From Paramecium tetraurelia (lineage: Eukaryota > Ciliophora > Oligohymenophorea > Peniculida > Parameciidae), in contig NW_001799648.1 of NCBI RefSeq assembly GCF_000165425.1, positions 248,001-312,000 of the forward strand: a stretch of DNA of 64,000 nt, in the 5' to 3' direction. Under the pieces are notes generated by a model, which saw only the letters and a program-made list of their open reading frames with translations, ran no database searches and was not told the DNA's origin. Position numbers and translations under genes: made by a program. Shown here one piece after another: positions 1-11,570 of this stretch; the first letter of the stretch is position 1, and each line of letters begins with the position of its first letter.

Positions 1-456
1 CTCATGTTTAACTATAGGATGAACAACATTATTTTCAAGATTAAATTGCACTGATCGCTTCTATTTTATCTTATACTCAGTTTCATTAAGTTTCTCGTTC
101 TTTGGCATGTTCTTATCAAATATCTTCACAGTCACACCCTTCTCTACGTTTGACAGAAGAGATGCATTCGATTTTTAGAAATTAGCAAATGCTTAATTTC
201 TTTGGTATTCCTTATATATTCGATGATGCTAATTGTTTGGAGTGTCCTAAACTTACGGTTTTGGAGTTTATTCGAAATCCTCCTAAAAGAGATTTAATCG
301 AGCTCTCTATGGTTATGATTGAGGAATCTTAAATTTTGGTATTTCTATTTCCATCTCATATTCTTCCTCATGATTTACTTTGGGTTTCTTGAATCCCAAG
401 CCTGTATGGAATGACAATTCATCATCACTACTAAGATCGTCTAGATCAACTTTCAT
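1..456 (-). CDS. Hypothetical protein, C-terminus cut by window edge
   Basis: I do not recognise this protein. It begins MKVDLDDLSSDDELSFHTGL at the ATG complementary to 454-456 and stays open, reading TAA and TAG as Gln, to base 1. The N-terminus is acidic and Ser-rich; the rest is hydrophilic with many Lys, Asn and Gln, and I see no signal peptide or membrane segment. An in-phase 28-nt stretch near 240 has the GT...TAG shape of an intron, but the frame is open without removing it. The stop lies outside the window. Confidence 0.6.
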
Positions 457-496
457 TGATTTTAATAATTTATATTATGCATATATATTAACTTCA

Positions 497-872
497 TCAA
501 GAAGCATAATACTCCTTGTTTGGTCTTTCTTCTTGCTCCGTCCTTCTCAAGTATGCCAACTCATAAGAGAAATATGCAAACCAAGAAATGCCCATGACTA
601 ACCAAAAAATACCGTCCTTTCTATCATAGTTGTGATCTATTTATACTTATAGTTAATTGTCCAAGGTCTGTAGTCCTCTGGATAAGTGAATTATTCAGTA
701 TAAGCAATTGGTGCTTGTTAACCTGGAGTGAAATTTCTAATACTTAGTTAAGTTTCATATACCTGGGTGGTCTGGACAAGTTGATACTTTTAGTATGGCT
801 TAATCCAATTTGCTCAAGTTTTGAGAGATTGCTTTATCCGTAACGATAAGCTGCCCTTTGTATAAAATTCAT
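497..872 (-). CDS. Small predicted single-pass membrane protein (about 107 aa)
   Basis: Two 26-nt introns (complement 737-762 and 621-646) join three exons into 108 codons including TGA; without splicing the frame closes early. The first exon starts MNFIQRAAYRYGQSNLSK. The last encodes one membrane segment with the core FWLVMGISWFAYFSYELAYL, followed by a charged tail ending in TGA at 497-499. The small size, basic N-terminus and single helix resemble accessory subunits of mitochondrial respiratory complexes, but that is inference from shape only and I cannot name the subunit. It lies 40 nt upstream of the edge gene on the same strand. Confidence 0.7.
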
Positions 873-888
873 TTTAATATTAATATAT

Positions 889-1113
889 ATGTATTATTAT
901 AAATTATATTAAATACTAATCTCTATATTAATTAATCAAAGGACTACTTCCTTCTAGCTTGGAAGGCAGATTCCTAAATAAAGGTCAATCAAAGATATCA
1001 ATAAGAAAGACCTTACTGAACTGATTTTTGCCTAGTTACTCTAATATAAAGGTAGATTCAAATAGAAATTTAATAATGCATACATAAAATTAATATTATT
1101 ATTTATCTATTGA
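889..1113 (+). CDS. Weak small ORF (74 aa)
   Basis: The frame from ATG at 889 to TGA at 1111 is open in the ciliate code. The middle part (KDINKKDLTELIFAQLLQYK) looks like real helical protein sequence, while the ends are low-complexity Tyr/Ile/Leu, as expected from AT-rich DNA. It could be an exon of a longer gene, a remnant, or chance. No family is recognised. Confidence 0.25.
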
Positions 1114-1514
1114 GGAAAAGTGATCAATATGGTTAATAATGAGTCAACTCCTTATAAATAGATTCAAATTATAACTTTCCACGCTTCATTAATTTATTAT
1201 TTTCCTTTTTTGAAAATTATTAGAATTTAATTTATCCTGATAATAAAATGACAAATGGATGAAAATATTATTTATTTTATACTTTGCCAAAAATATTAGA
1301 AATTTTCTATCGTTAAATTGAGATTTCTTTTACTTATTATTTTCGATGATTCTTAATCTATAACCCAATTGGCTAGTTCTGAAAAATCAATTGTTTCCTT
1401 AGAATACTTAAAATAAATTAATTAATTATTTTATTTTCATAATCCCACTTTCCACAATAGAATAAATATAAATTAATTTAAATACTTTAAATTTTGACTT
1501 TATATATATTCTAG
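1114..1514. other. AT-rich stretch without a clear gene
   Basis: Frames here are open only for short runs with AT-driven composition. An upstream exon of the gene at about 1515-2063 should lie here, but I could not place its start or intron. Confidence 0.35.
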
Positions 1515-2063
1515 GATAAAATTCAATACAACCTGTAGGTCTGGATAAGAGAGATCAAAGAATTATTCTATAACTAAATTATATAGGAACCCTACTAGAA
1601 ACTTACACCCTTTAGCACATGCCAGAGAATATCAAAAAGCTTTTGTTGCTAAGGAAGTTCAAAAAATATATGCTTTCCCATTTGGGAGCATTGAATTGAC
1701 ACTCCAATAGTGTAAGCTGTATTGAAGCATGCAGATTCAACTTATTAAAGCAGGAGTTCTGATGGAGAGAAATAGGAATCTAGGATATTCAAAGTTGAAG
1801 TACATTAGTTCAATTTAAGTGAGGAATGCAGTGTATAAATAAAATAGATGCACATTAATAAATAGCCAATGGAGTTTCATTTAGTTGAAATGAAGTAGCA
1901 ATTTTTCATCAGGCGAAGACAAGACAATAAATATCTTATGAATAAAAAGAAGCAGAAATATGAAGTAAAGGAATCTAAGAGTAGAAAATTACAAAACACA
2001 GAACCCAAAAATTCAGGCTCAAAAACCAAAGAAATAAATAGGGTTGAACAATTTATTCAATGA
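1515..2063 (+). CDS. Hypothetical basic protein, 5' end unresolved
   Basis: Two coding blocks join across a 23-nt GT...CAG intron near 1702-1724. The first contains RNPTRNLHPLAHAREYQKAF and the second is Lys/Gln/Glu rich, ending EINRVEQFIQ before TGA at 2061. Upstream the frame closes at a TGA and no ATG is in phase, so the first exon is missing from my model. The alternation of Lys, Asn, Arg and Gln suggests a soluble basic protein. No domain is recognised. Confidence 0.45.
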
Positions 2064-2121
2064 TTTACAAATGTGTTTTAACATAATTTAAAAGTTTAAT
2101 AAGTTGTTAATTAATTTAAAT

Positions 2122-2822
2122 ATGAAGAGAAAACTATATAAATTATCATTGTTTAAGGAAATAGACGAATTTAATCAGAAAGATGATGATGGACACTATA
2201 GTGATGATTCATCTGTCTCTGATGAATTTCTGAACACTACTCTTGAAGCATATTGTATTAAATTATTTTAATATTCAAAGAATCTCAGATCTTTATAAGC
2301 AGTAATCAAACATTTAGTTCGATTCACTCAGAACAACTTCAATTTATTCAAGGAGTATTCGATAAGTCTGAAGAAAGTGAAAAATCAATTGACTTCAATA
2401 TTACAAATGTATGAACTCAAATATTAAATGTAGATTGATGGTGACAATAGAACTACCTTGATGATGAGAAACATCCCTCAAACCTACACCAAAGAAATGA
2501 TTATGATGGAAATAGATCCAAAATTCAAAAACAAATTTGATTATTTCAACTTTCCATTTGATGGTACTTCCAATCCTGGTTATGCCTTCATCAATTTGAA
2601 GTCCAAATCTTATTTAAGAGATTTTTATAGTTACTTCAATGGGAGGAAGTGGAAAAACACTCCATCAAAAAAAGTATTTAATTTCAATATAAATAGCCTT
2701 GCTATTTGAAATACGCCAAAATTTAGCATAAAAAATTCAAATAAATTAACCCTTAGATTTATTTACAATAAAGTAGTGTGATAAAACTGGTCTAGAGTTA
2801 AAAATTACAATGCAATCTGTGA
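2122..2822 (+). CDS. Mei2-type RRM RNA-binding protein (225 aa)
   Basis: This is a single RNA recognition motif of the Mei2 C-terminal kind (RRM_2), expected to bind RNA. It starts MKRKLYKLSLFKEIDEFNQK, passes an acidic stretch (DDDGHYSDDSSVSDE) and a helical region, then shows the RRM: beta-1 TTLMMRNIPQTYTKEM near residues 112-127, then FDYFNFPFDGTSNPGYAFIN. A 23-nt intron at 2674-2696 must be removed to reach the final strand (PCYLKYAKIQHKKF), which matches the C-E-V-x-Y-A-R-I-Q-G pattern of Mei2 proteins; unspliced, the protein ends early. Mei2 proteins act in meiosis or developmental RNA control in other eukaryotes; any such role here is inference. Most Mei2 proteins carry extra N-terminal RRMs, and this one does not. 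Confidence 0.85.
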
Positions 2823-2898
2823 ATTAGAGTATCAGTTTTTTTCTCTATATATATATATATTGTTTTGCTTTATATTAATATGAATATTTAATGAAATA

Positions 2899-4125
2899 TC
2901 AATTTAATTGTAGTCTCTCTCTTAAATATTCTTTGAGTGTAACAATCTTATCTTAGATGTGATCAGATATCCTTGATATGAGATCTTAGGTCGAAACTCT
3001 GGATTGAGTTTCCATCTAATAGATGTCTTGTTGCTATCTGCACCATTGATCTTGTCCTCCTAAGTTATTCTATTATAAATATCTCCTCTTACCTGATTCC
3101 TCTCTACTTCAACAGCATGATATTCCACTTTTCCTTAAGACTCCTCGATGATGCTTTGATAATTAAGGATAGCTTGTTCTAAGTTCTACCTCTGATCTGA
3201 TCTAAAGATTATTCAACATGGAATGTTACAATGTATTTTTCTCATTTGTTAAGTCTGCCAAAAATTATTACCAATTCAAGCTTTATTGTTTCTCAATAGA
3301 TTCATCACTTCCTTTGCTTTCAACTATTTGGACTCTTAAATTGGCTAACAATTAAAGCACCTTCTTGGCAGTGTCAGAATCTGATTTTGAAGACAATTGA
3401 GTCATCATTGTTAGGATTGGTTAAAACAATAAGCCTGTTGATTGACTAACTATCAATTAAATAACAAAACCTTTATAATCTCTATAGGACCTTATTGAAT
3501 CTTCCCTTAACTTGAATAAACGAAGAACCTCCGGATAAATGTTCAATGAGTGCATAAGCTTCATCAATTGCTGAAATTGCTTCAGTATGATCCTTAATTT
3601 TAGATTAGAATTCTGCATATTATAAATCTCTTTCACTCTGTCCTGCATTGGTTTTCTTTGTATTTTCTTCAATTTCCACAGACACTTCTGCAATTTTGTT
3701 AAGTGATCTTTATAGATTGTTTGTGTTTTCCTAATATGATTATAATTTGTCTAACATCGACTATTTTTTAGTGTGCCTTCAATTGGCTTTGATGATAGGC
3801 TAAATTCGTAGAAAAGTCATGTAATAATCTATTACAAGAAGCTTATGTATTTTAAATGAAGAGATCTGCATCCTTTTGTTCTTACTCTAGCATGAATCTA
3901 AAGTAATGCTTCGTAAATACCTGATATTATTGATATAACTTTGAATTTCATGAACTGGTGAACCAGTGGCAAGACTGATTTGGATAGCATTCAAGAATGT
4001 TTTGCCCATATGATGATCATCAATTTCTGCCAAGGCAATCTTTGGATCTGTACCTGTTTTGCATAATGCCTATTATCCTATTTGAATACTACCAAGCTTA
4101 TTAGAACCAATAATAGTATTTTCAT
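2899..4125 (-). CDS. Trichocyst matrix protein family member (360 aa)
   Basis: This belongs to the Paramecium trichocyst matrix proteins (TMP), which are secreted, proteolytically matured and crystallise in the dense-core secretory organelles. Six introns (complement 4070-4089, 3898-3920, 3731-3755, 3446-3470, 3202-3229, 3070-3092) give 361 codons. The product has a signal peptide MKILLLVLISLVALCKTG, then family landmarks: DHHMGKTFLNAIQISLATGS, EIQSYINNI, the helical block around SAIDEAYALIEHLSGGSSFI, QVKGRFNKVLQRLQ, an LLANLRVQIVESK block, and a heptad-rich C-terminus ending LKEYLRERLQLN. The start was fixed by splicing the signal peptide onto the core frame. Length and order match the family from memory; which TMP subgroup is not determined. 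Confidence 0.88.
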
Positions 4126-4560
4126 TTATTATTATTATTAAAAACGAATATAAATTATAAATTGATTCTTCTGCAAGTGTACTTATGATATGAACCAAGT
4201 AAACATCTTTATAAATCTATAAACCAATAATCATTCATGACTTCTATAATGAATAAATTTTGGAGCAAATCCCTAAAGTGTTCTCTTATATTTGAACTTT
4301 ATGGAAGATTTGAAATTATGCTATTGTTTATAATCTAACTGAAGTATTATTAAAATTATTGTAGATGATATTTTTATATTTGAAGGAAAAAGATATATAG
4401 AATTAATTTTAGCTTAAAGTATTGAATTTACAGCATTTTGATCATATAAAGAAAATGAGAGACTACTAGAGGTTAACTTCTTACTAAAAAGATAAGTAAT
4501 TCAAATATGTAAGTTGTTTATTAATAATATTAAATATTTATATATATTTCATTCTAAATA
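4126..4560. other. Intergenic region between two minus-strand genes
   Basis: An open frame runs into the TMP gene from about 4239 on the minus strand, but it would bypass the signal peptide, so I treat it as chance. The rest is AT-rich with no coding signal. It must hold the TMP promoter. Confidence 0.5.
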
Positions 4561-6078
4561 TCAATCAGATTCATCTTCACTAAATGGATAATCAATGTGA
4601 TAAACGTGACTTGAATTTTTATCTTTAACTACTTGTATCTGTTCAGTAGCTTTGAATGAGGTAATGTCAATGGATTTGAACTTCTTAAATTCTTCTGATA
4701 TTGTAGAGACTGATGAATGTTTCAATGAATTTCTCTTCCAGATTTCCCCAGCTCCGAAAAGGAAGCAGAGTTATTTAATTTTTTTAGCATTCATCTGGGC
4801 TTCTTGAGGCTTCCAATTCAAAAACCTAGCCATATTCTTTTCCAATCTATCCCTAGGTAAATTTGATTCATTTTGAGCATTTTTCACCCAAGGATGATCC
4901 AAAGCCTGTTATGGAGTAAGTCTTTTTTGAGGATCAAATTGCAATAAGTTGCTTATCAAATCTTTAGCTTAATAAGAAATCTGATCCCAAATGGGACCAA
5001 CCATTTCATATTTGCATTATTATATCTTGTCGATCAAATCATTTAAATAGTCAGAATTAAATGGTAATTCTCCACTTAACATCACATATAAGATCACTCC
5101 TGCACTCCATAAATCCACTTATTCACTAGATAATTGAAAGGTATTACTTGTACAAACCTCCTGAGAATATCTCTGGTGCTGAAAAGGCAACTGTCCCTGT
5201 GTATGTCCACATCTCGATTTTTCCATGTTCATTCAGATTCCCAAATTCTTTGTATCCATCTGTAAACTTGGAGACCTGAATTAGATTATTGTATAGTGTA
5301 CATTGAAATCAGTAATCTTGATGGATCTACCATCTTCAGCGCATAAAATATTATTTGGTTTCAAGTCTCTGTGACAACAATAGTTTTCATGCATGTAATC
5401 AATTGCCTCCAATACTTATTTGAATAAGATCCTAGCAGTGCACTCTACTCTTATTTATTAAAATACCACTATAATTCTTCTGTTTTTGAATCACTTCAAA
5501 CATCTCGCTACCCTTCACCTTCTCCATTACTACATATACAGTCCCAGTTGATTGGAATCCTTCGTTCCATTGAATGTATAATTCCTCCATTTTTACTATG
5601 TGAGGATGACTCAACTTTTTTAGATTCTTGAATTCCAATATCATCTAACTCATATATGAAGATCATCTACATTCTTCACGATTTCCTCAGCATCTGTTTT
5701 AACTGTCTTACATGCCAACTCCTATCCATCTAGCTTTCTCGTTATACTCTTCACTAATCCAATGCATCCTTCTCCTAAGACCTCTCCTTCTGTATACTTC
5801 TCCCAAAATTCGCTCAGATCAAATTTAATCTATTTATTATCTTCCTCATCTAACTCTATGTTTATTCTATTTAAAAATTATTGTATTTCCTATTCCTTCG
5901 TATTTCCATTCTCGCTTTTATTTATCAATTGTAGCATTTAGCCTAATCAATTATTCAATTAACTCCTACCTTTGAACTTATTCTTAAATTGTTGCAATGT
6001 ATTTTGTTAAGTATTATCAGAAATAGGGGCCCGAGAAAACGAAAACTTACTCTTTCTTCTCTAATTTTATATATCCAT
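4561..6078 (-). CDS. CAMK-like Ser/Thr protein kinase (462 aa)
   Basis: Five introns (complement 5943-5969, 5645-5670, 5445-5466, 5276-5301, 5126-5153) give 463 codons. After a Gln-rich N-terminus the kinase domain shows a glycine-loop region ([15 protein letters not shown]), the lysine in LACKTVKT, the catalytic loop [10 protein letters not shown], then DFN where most kinases have DFG, the activation-segment end [23 protein letters not shown], and a C-lobe ending [16 protein letters not shown]. That order and the [10 protein letters not shown] block resemble the calcium/calmodulin and calcium-dependent kinase group abundant in ciliates. No EF-hands follow; the last ~110 residues are a hydrophilic tail. 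Activity is plausible because Lys and both Asps are present. Substrate unknown. Confidence 0.88.
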
Positions 6079-6255
6079 ATTTATTTAATAATACTTATAA
6101 AATCAATAATTTCATAAGGTGCTACTATAAATAAAAATCACTTAATAAATTTATCTTAAAACTGAATCTAAACAATCAGTTGTGTTTTAATTTAAATCTA
6201 ATATTATTACCATTATCCATATATTAATAAATATTTTATTTAATTTAATTATTCT

Positions 6256-6687
6256 ATGGGAAGCGTTGAGTGCTGCAAACACTATCCTCGTGTTGATACT
6301 CTCAAATTTGATGATATTGACTCCTCAAGCTAAGAGTCAGTGTTCTACAAGAGAGACGACTAATTTTCACGAAGAGCCAGTTCCCCTGGTCAAGAAGCAG
6401 TCCCTTTATGGGTCAACCAAAGATAGCCTCAGATGTATTAAAAACATGCCTGTGTATCTACTGCCTTATAATCTTACTCATTCAAAACAATCTCATCAGA
6501 ATAGCATTTCTCTAATTTTATAACATTTTAAGCCCTCCAGTCTTCTAGAGATTAGCAATCTAGCAAATTATAGAACGTCCGGCCTAACTATTTAGATGAC
6601 TTAAATGATATTTAAGTTTAATTGAGTTGCGATTTATAAAGCAGTGAATATATTAAACAACCATCACAATATAGAAAAAATATCTGA
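6256..6687 (+). CDS. Orphan protein with predicted N-myristoylation/palmitoylation (143 aa)
   Basis: A single exon from ATG at 6256 to TGA at 6685. It begins MGSVECCKHYPR: Gly2 with Ser and small residues next is a good N-myristoylation signal, and the Cys pair at 6-7 is placed for palmitoylation, so membrane attachment is likely. The remainder is Ser/Gln rich with a possible basophilic phosphorylation site (RRASS). I know no homologue. A competing frame from 6266 also stays open, but the acylation start and codon pattern favour this one. Base composition here is less AT-rich than the flanks. Confidence 0.6.
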
Positions 6688-7437
6688 AACCTCATATTTA
6701 TAATTATGTTTATAACTAAATAAATTTAAACACCATAATCAAAGATTGTTTTACTCATTTCCTAAATCAAAAATGTATTTTATATAAAATTTATTAAATA
6801 TATATTTTAAGTAATACATAAATTTATTTTACTTATCAGTCATCTTCCATCAAATCATCCTTCCAATTTAATTAATTATATCACAATACTCACAGTATAT
6901 TTATTTTCTACTTTTTATAATTCTTAATTCCATCTTGTCCAATAATGATTTCAATTATTGTACTAGCTAACATTTAATTTTGAAACTACTATAAAATTTT
7001 AAGTATTAAATATAATTGATTTGATTATGTAAAAATTATTCCTGAATGAGAATCAAACTTTTTCTCTATTAAAATTTTATTTTAATATATCTTAAATCTA
7101 TTGAAGATTTTTAAAGTAAAATGAAATCTATAATTAATTCTTAAATTCTTGTAAAACAATTACTAATAGAAGATAAAAAGATATTAATCCTATATATTCG
7201 CTGAATGATCAAGAGATGAAATATGTAGTTCTGATGATGCATTACTTTCACTAAAAGTAGAAATCAATATCTTTTTTATAGTTAAATTTAAGATTTGATG
7301 AAGGATACCCATACCAATTAAAGGATCAAAAGAGCATAAAGGAATCAAATATTCAATAATATGTATAGTTTAAGTTTATTCTAATAGGGGCTATTTTCAT
7401 TCTAAAAATCTAACCAACGATTATTTAATTAAAATTA
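6688..7437. other. 750-bp AT-rich gap without a recognisable gene
   Basis: I read both strands and found only short frames with frequent TGA. It is long for a compact ciliate genome and could hold a decayed gene, but nothing recognisable remains. Confidence 0.45.
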
Positions 7438-8782
7438 ATGTCCCAACAGACATCAAAGTGTTCAAACTGTAGAGCTTAAATTGCAGAGACGGTATTTGCA
7501 TTGCATGAAATCTATTGCATTCGTAACAACATAGAATGCAAGAGGTGCGGATAATTCTTTGATAAGAATGACCCATAATCTCATGAGGAAGAATTTCATA
7601 AAGGCACTCCATGTGAATTTTGTAAAGAAATATTCTAAGGTACTTCTTTCTATCAACGTAGATATTTCAAAACACACAAAATGTCTTAAAAAACCTGTCT
7701 AGTGCATACATTGTGGATTAGATTAGACTAAGGATTAAATATTTCAACATGAAAATATTTGCGGTAGCAGAACAGAAAGGTGTGATATCTGCAAGCAATA
7801 CATTATGATTAGAGAATTAACCAAGCATGTAGCTACATGCGTACCTCCAAAACCAAAGGAATAAGTATAAGAAAAATAACCAACTTAAAAAACAGTTGAA
7901 AATAGATAAATTTCATAATAACCCTAATAAATTGCCTAACCACCCAAACCTGATTATAAGAATTTTGATTATAAATATAAACATCAAGTTGAAGCCGAAT
8001 AGGTTAGTAGACCCTAATAATAGGTGTAGGCAAAACATGAAATATTTGGATATGAAAAACCATCACTGCCTTATAGTTAATAATAATCATAATAGTAATA
8101 ATAACAATAGGCATAATAAATTAGATAGCCTATTAATAAGTACGATAAACCCATTGAAGTTAGAGCAGATAATCATTCTTAAAATAGAAAAACTCCATAA
8201 CAATATTACAACCCTAGTTAACAATAATAACAAATTGCAGTCGAATAAAAATATAAGCCCAAAGAATATCCACTTCAACCAACAAATGTTATAAAAAGAT
8301 AAGCATCTGGCAATCAAGAGGTTAGAAATGTTTATCCCTAATAAGAAAAATTAACTGATAAATATTCTTATTAATAGTCAAATTAATAGAAATTACCAGA
8401 TAGAAAGCCAAATGATCAAAGATAATACGATCCTAATTCATACTTAAATAGATAATAGGAGAATAAATACTATGATAATAAATAATTAGAAGTGAGAGGA
8501 ATTGATAAAAAATAATCTGATCAAAATTTACATAGATAATATAGTTAACAACCCTAATAAAAAAAATAGTAAAATTTATCATAACATTTTAGACAATAAC
8601 CAAAAGCTGTTGATGATGATATAGACTACCTTGCTCTTGGTTTGACAAGGGAAGAGATTGAATAATAGAAGGCTTATTTGGAAAGTCTATAGTAATAGAG
8701 AAAACCTTAAGAAGCTTAACTAAAACCTTAAGAATATAAGCCAAGATAGGATTATTATTAGGCAGCAAGAGCATATAAATGA
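7438..8782 (+). CDS. TRAF-type zinc-finger protein with Gln/Asn-rich region (440 aa)
   Basis: One 22-nt intron (7640-7661) gives 441 codons. The N-terminal ~115 residues hold serial Cys/His pairs: CSNCRAQI, CKRCGQFF, a CEFC pair followed by H-x3-C, CIHCGLD with a downstream His, and CDICKQYIMIREL followed by H-x3-C. This spacing is that of TRAF-type (XAF1/TRAFD1-like) zinc fingers, which usually act as protein-interaction modules. The middle is a long Gln/Asn/Tyr/Pro/Lys-rich disordered region, with many Gln encoded by TAA or TAG. The C-terminus regains order (DDDIDYLALGLTREEIEQQK, coiled-coil-like). Ligase activity is not implied: no RING is seen. Confidence 0.8.
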
Positions 8783-8826
8783 TATTGTTATGTTTATTAC
8801 TTATATAGATATATAGAAAAATGTGC

Positions 8827-9502
8827 TCAAAATCCATTCATATTTCCTTAGTTAGACGAATTGGTATTGGTTCTGTTAGAATTGAAAGCCTTTAATTAGT
8901 CTAACAATTTAGCATTTTATTGTCGCAGTCCCTCTGTTTCCTTGCACATCAACTCATATTCTCTAAAAAAGTCTTTCTTCTTTAACTACTCTCTTTATTT
9001 TATATTGAGCTAAGTAATTTCCTCTATCTAATTAAATTTATTTTGATACTTCGTCTGATAATTGTTTGATAGTATTTTCAAGATTTTCAATTTGTTCTAA
9101 TCTTTAAATTGGATTCAAGGACCCTCTATAAACATCATATTCGTTATCATCAATTTATTATTGTTATTGTTATTGCGATTATTATTATAGTTAAAGTTGT
9201 GATTAAGACAATTATTGTTAAAGTGAACTAGTTGTGATTCTGAGTTAATTAATTTCAGTTTACAGTTTCTAAGCCTCGTTAATTCTTTGCATCTATTCTC
9301 CTTCAACTTGTTATTTTAAATAGTAGATTTCATCCAATAGCATGCTAAATCTTTTATAATTTTTCGATAGAAATTGTTTTAGATCAAAGAGTGAATTTGT
9401 TTTCTCATAATTGTTGGAATTCTCAATAAAATCTTCCAGATACTTGATTTTTATTTTCAGTTTCTCATTCTCGAAACTATATTGAGATTAATTAATATTC
9501 AT
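8827..9502 (-). CDS. Coiled-coil protein (217 aa)
   Basis: One 22-nt intron (complement 9028-9049) gives 218 codons from MNINQSQYSFENEKLKIKIK to GNMNGF. Nearly the whole protein predicts as coiled coil (ENEKLKIKIKYLEDFIENSN, then LKQQVEGEQMQRINEAQKLQ), broken by a poly-Gln stretch near residue 110. No enzyme motif is seen. Its ATG overlaps the TGA of the next gene upstream (9499-9857) by 4 nt, so the two may be one gene with a splice I could not place. Structural role likely. Confidence 0.65.
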
Positions 9503-9857
9503 TATAATAAATAATTAACAACCCATAAATTATATACGAATTTTGTTCTAATTTATTTAGAAAACTTTCCTAAAAAGATTGTTGTCTATGTGATAGGACA
9601 TTTAATAATTAACTTAATAGATTTCCCTCTGTTGAGCTCTACAAGGTTGATTTGGGTTGCCAATATCTCCTTCGGTTCTATGATCAATTCGTCCTCCTCT
9701 AGTTGTTGTCGCTCCGCCCAGCTACTGATCTACGTGGGATTTTAAAGTAAATGTTTATTCTTAGCTCCTCACAATTGTCTTAATAATTAACAAAAATATG
9801 AGTAAATGAAAATGAATATGAACTAATCGTCCTTCTCTTCCTGAATTCCATAATCAT
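9499..9857 (-). CDS. Hypothetical protein (about 108 aa), model tentative
   Basis: The main exon reads NKHLLQNPTQISSWAERQQL, then EEDELIIEPKEILATQINLV, and continues to TGA at 9499-9501. To reach a start I used an ATG at 9857 (or 9851) and a 32-nt intron ending AAG, giving MIMEFRKRRTISSYSFSF before the main exon. The ELNRGKSIKLIIKCPI segment looks like a beta-sandwich strand pair, but I cannot name a fold. The overlap with the downstream coiled-coil ORF makes both ends uncertain. Confidence 0.4.
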
Positions 9858-10078
9858 CTCCTAAGATTCCAGAAATTTCAATCTTCAGACTTCAGTTCAA
9901 TAATGTTCACAATTAAGAGATTAAATCATTAAAACGTTAATATATATTATATCCACACTAACTAGACAACAAATGGCCCTCAGCCATTGTCTTTTTTTCT
10001 AATAACAAATGCTATTTACATTTTCTTTCTAATTCACATACTTTAAATAAAGATATATTATTTCTAATTAAATATAAT

Positions 10079-11570
10079 TCATTTTCTTCTAGAACTCTTA
10101 TGGTGATGACTCATTAAAACATGTTACTTCTTTTGAAGATCAACATAAATGCTATTTATTTTATTATCTGTGCTTTCAGACTATATAAATCTGTCATATT
10201 TTTGTTTATATTCCTTCTATTTAGACTAATAAAGAGGAACAGTTTATTTCTATTACTACTAAAATCTCTGATCAAGTAAATTTAATGATTCTGAAACTTT
10301 AAAATTTTATTCTCCTTAAACTTGTGGTAAAGTTATTTGGGGTTATTCTGTCTAGGGAGGCTAAGTATTGAGTCCCTCATCAGGAATATCAAATTATGAC
10401 TTATTTTGAATTTATTGATCTGATGGAGACTCTTCAGATAAAGGCATCTAAACTTCATATTGTCCCAACTCCTTGAATTAATATAAATCATGAAGACTCT
10501 CTTAATGGTTGTTAAGTACATAATTCAATTCCAACATTTCTTTAAATAAAGGATCTACCTTTGCAAATTTTTAATAATACTCCTTTGGAGGAGCTCTCAA
10601 ATTAAACTTGTCTAAGATATTCTAAGTATATTTGATGTCTTATTTTTTTTAGACTTAAGGTTGATTGTTAAGCAATCCAACAAATTTAAGTTTTTCATCT
10701 GACTTTTCAAAATTATGCTAGAGCATCTTTGGTCTTGAAAATGGAACTTGAGGTTTGTTCATATGTAATACTAGTTTTACTGAGGGAGAAACTTGATTCA
10801 CATTTAGCTATAGATGAGAAAGTAAATATTTAGTTTACGCTGATACTTACACATTCTGGTCTTCAAATTATTCAATTTTAGTAGAATCTTTTCGTTATAT
10901 TTTTTGTGGCTTCAATTTTTCACTTAGATGTTTAGCAAATGTTAATCCATCTCCAGATAAATTAGGAAACATAAGTTTCCTACCTAAAAATGTTTTTTCC
11001 TGAGCCTTTCTCTTTTATTCCAACTTCTTTTACATTATTATCTGATCTTAGATTCTTTCATACTCTAAAAATTTAGATGTGAAAATTTTATCTATTTATC
11101 CTCTTATATATGCATCCGAAACATATAATCCATTGGAGTAAAATATCAGAATATGATAACAATCATATACAAATCTTCAATTATTTTTAAAAACTACCTA
11201 ATGTTCACTTGTTCCTTGTATTATGCGTCTTTCCATAAATACCAATGAATATTATAGGTTATTAAGAAAAGAATATAATTGATGATCTCATCTTTTGGTT
11301 AAGGTAATTATGCGAATAGCTTAACGTATGTTTTTGAATATTTATCCTTTAGTTGTGTAGCTCCACCTCGAAATTTTAAGTCAAGGACTTATTTTAATTT
11401 ATAACTTTACTTATGTCTATGCCAATTAATGTTAACTTTGAAACTCGTTTCAGCTAAAGACTTTAAAGAACTTTATTCTTAAGCTAAACGTTTTCAATAT
11501 TTTTTAATATCCCATTTTCTATGATCTATTACATTTAACTTTGTAATTCTTCTTCTGGGTTATTAGACAT
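10079..11570 (-). CDS. Hypothetical Gln-rich protein (479 aa)
   Basis: From MSNNPEEELQSQMQQIIENG, with a 29-nt AAG-ended intron (less certain) and a 23-nt intron near 11189-11211, the frame runs 480 codons. The front third is a well-ordered alpha-helical domain (around HRHKQSYKLKQVLDLKFRGG, AQLPQPKDEIINYILFLITY and HWYLWKDAQYKEQV). The middle has a Lys/Gln-rich helix (MQKKLEQKRKAQEK) and the C-terminal half is low-complexity Gln/Asn/Pro. I do not recognise the family. A centrosomal or cortical scaffold is a guess from composition only. Confidence 0.65.

Noticed and set aside
600..660. Apparent -1 frameshift in the small membrane protein at 497-872
   Set aside because: Removing a 26-nt GT...TAG intron at complement 621-646 restores the frame without any frameshift.
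4126..4250. Upstream extension of the TMP gene to an ATG near 4239
   Set aside because: Splicing the 20-nt intron at 4070-4089 onto ATG 4125 gives a proper signal peptide; the extension would bypass it.
6266..6523. Alternative plus-strand ORF with a hydrophobic start inside 6256-6687
   Set aside because: The overlapping frame from 6256 is longer, starts with an acylation motif and reads more like protein.
7896..8317. Asn-rich ORFs on both strands within the zinc-finger gene
   Set aside because: They are other-frame readings of the Gln/Asn-rich region of the 7438-8782 gene.
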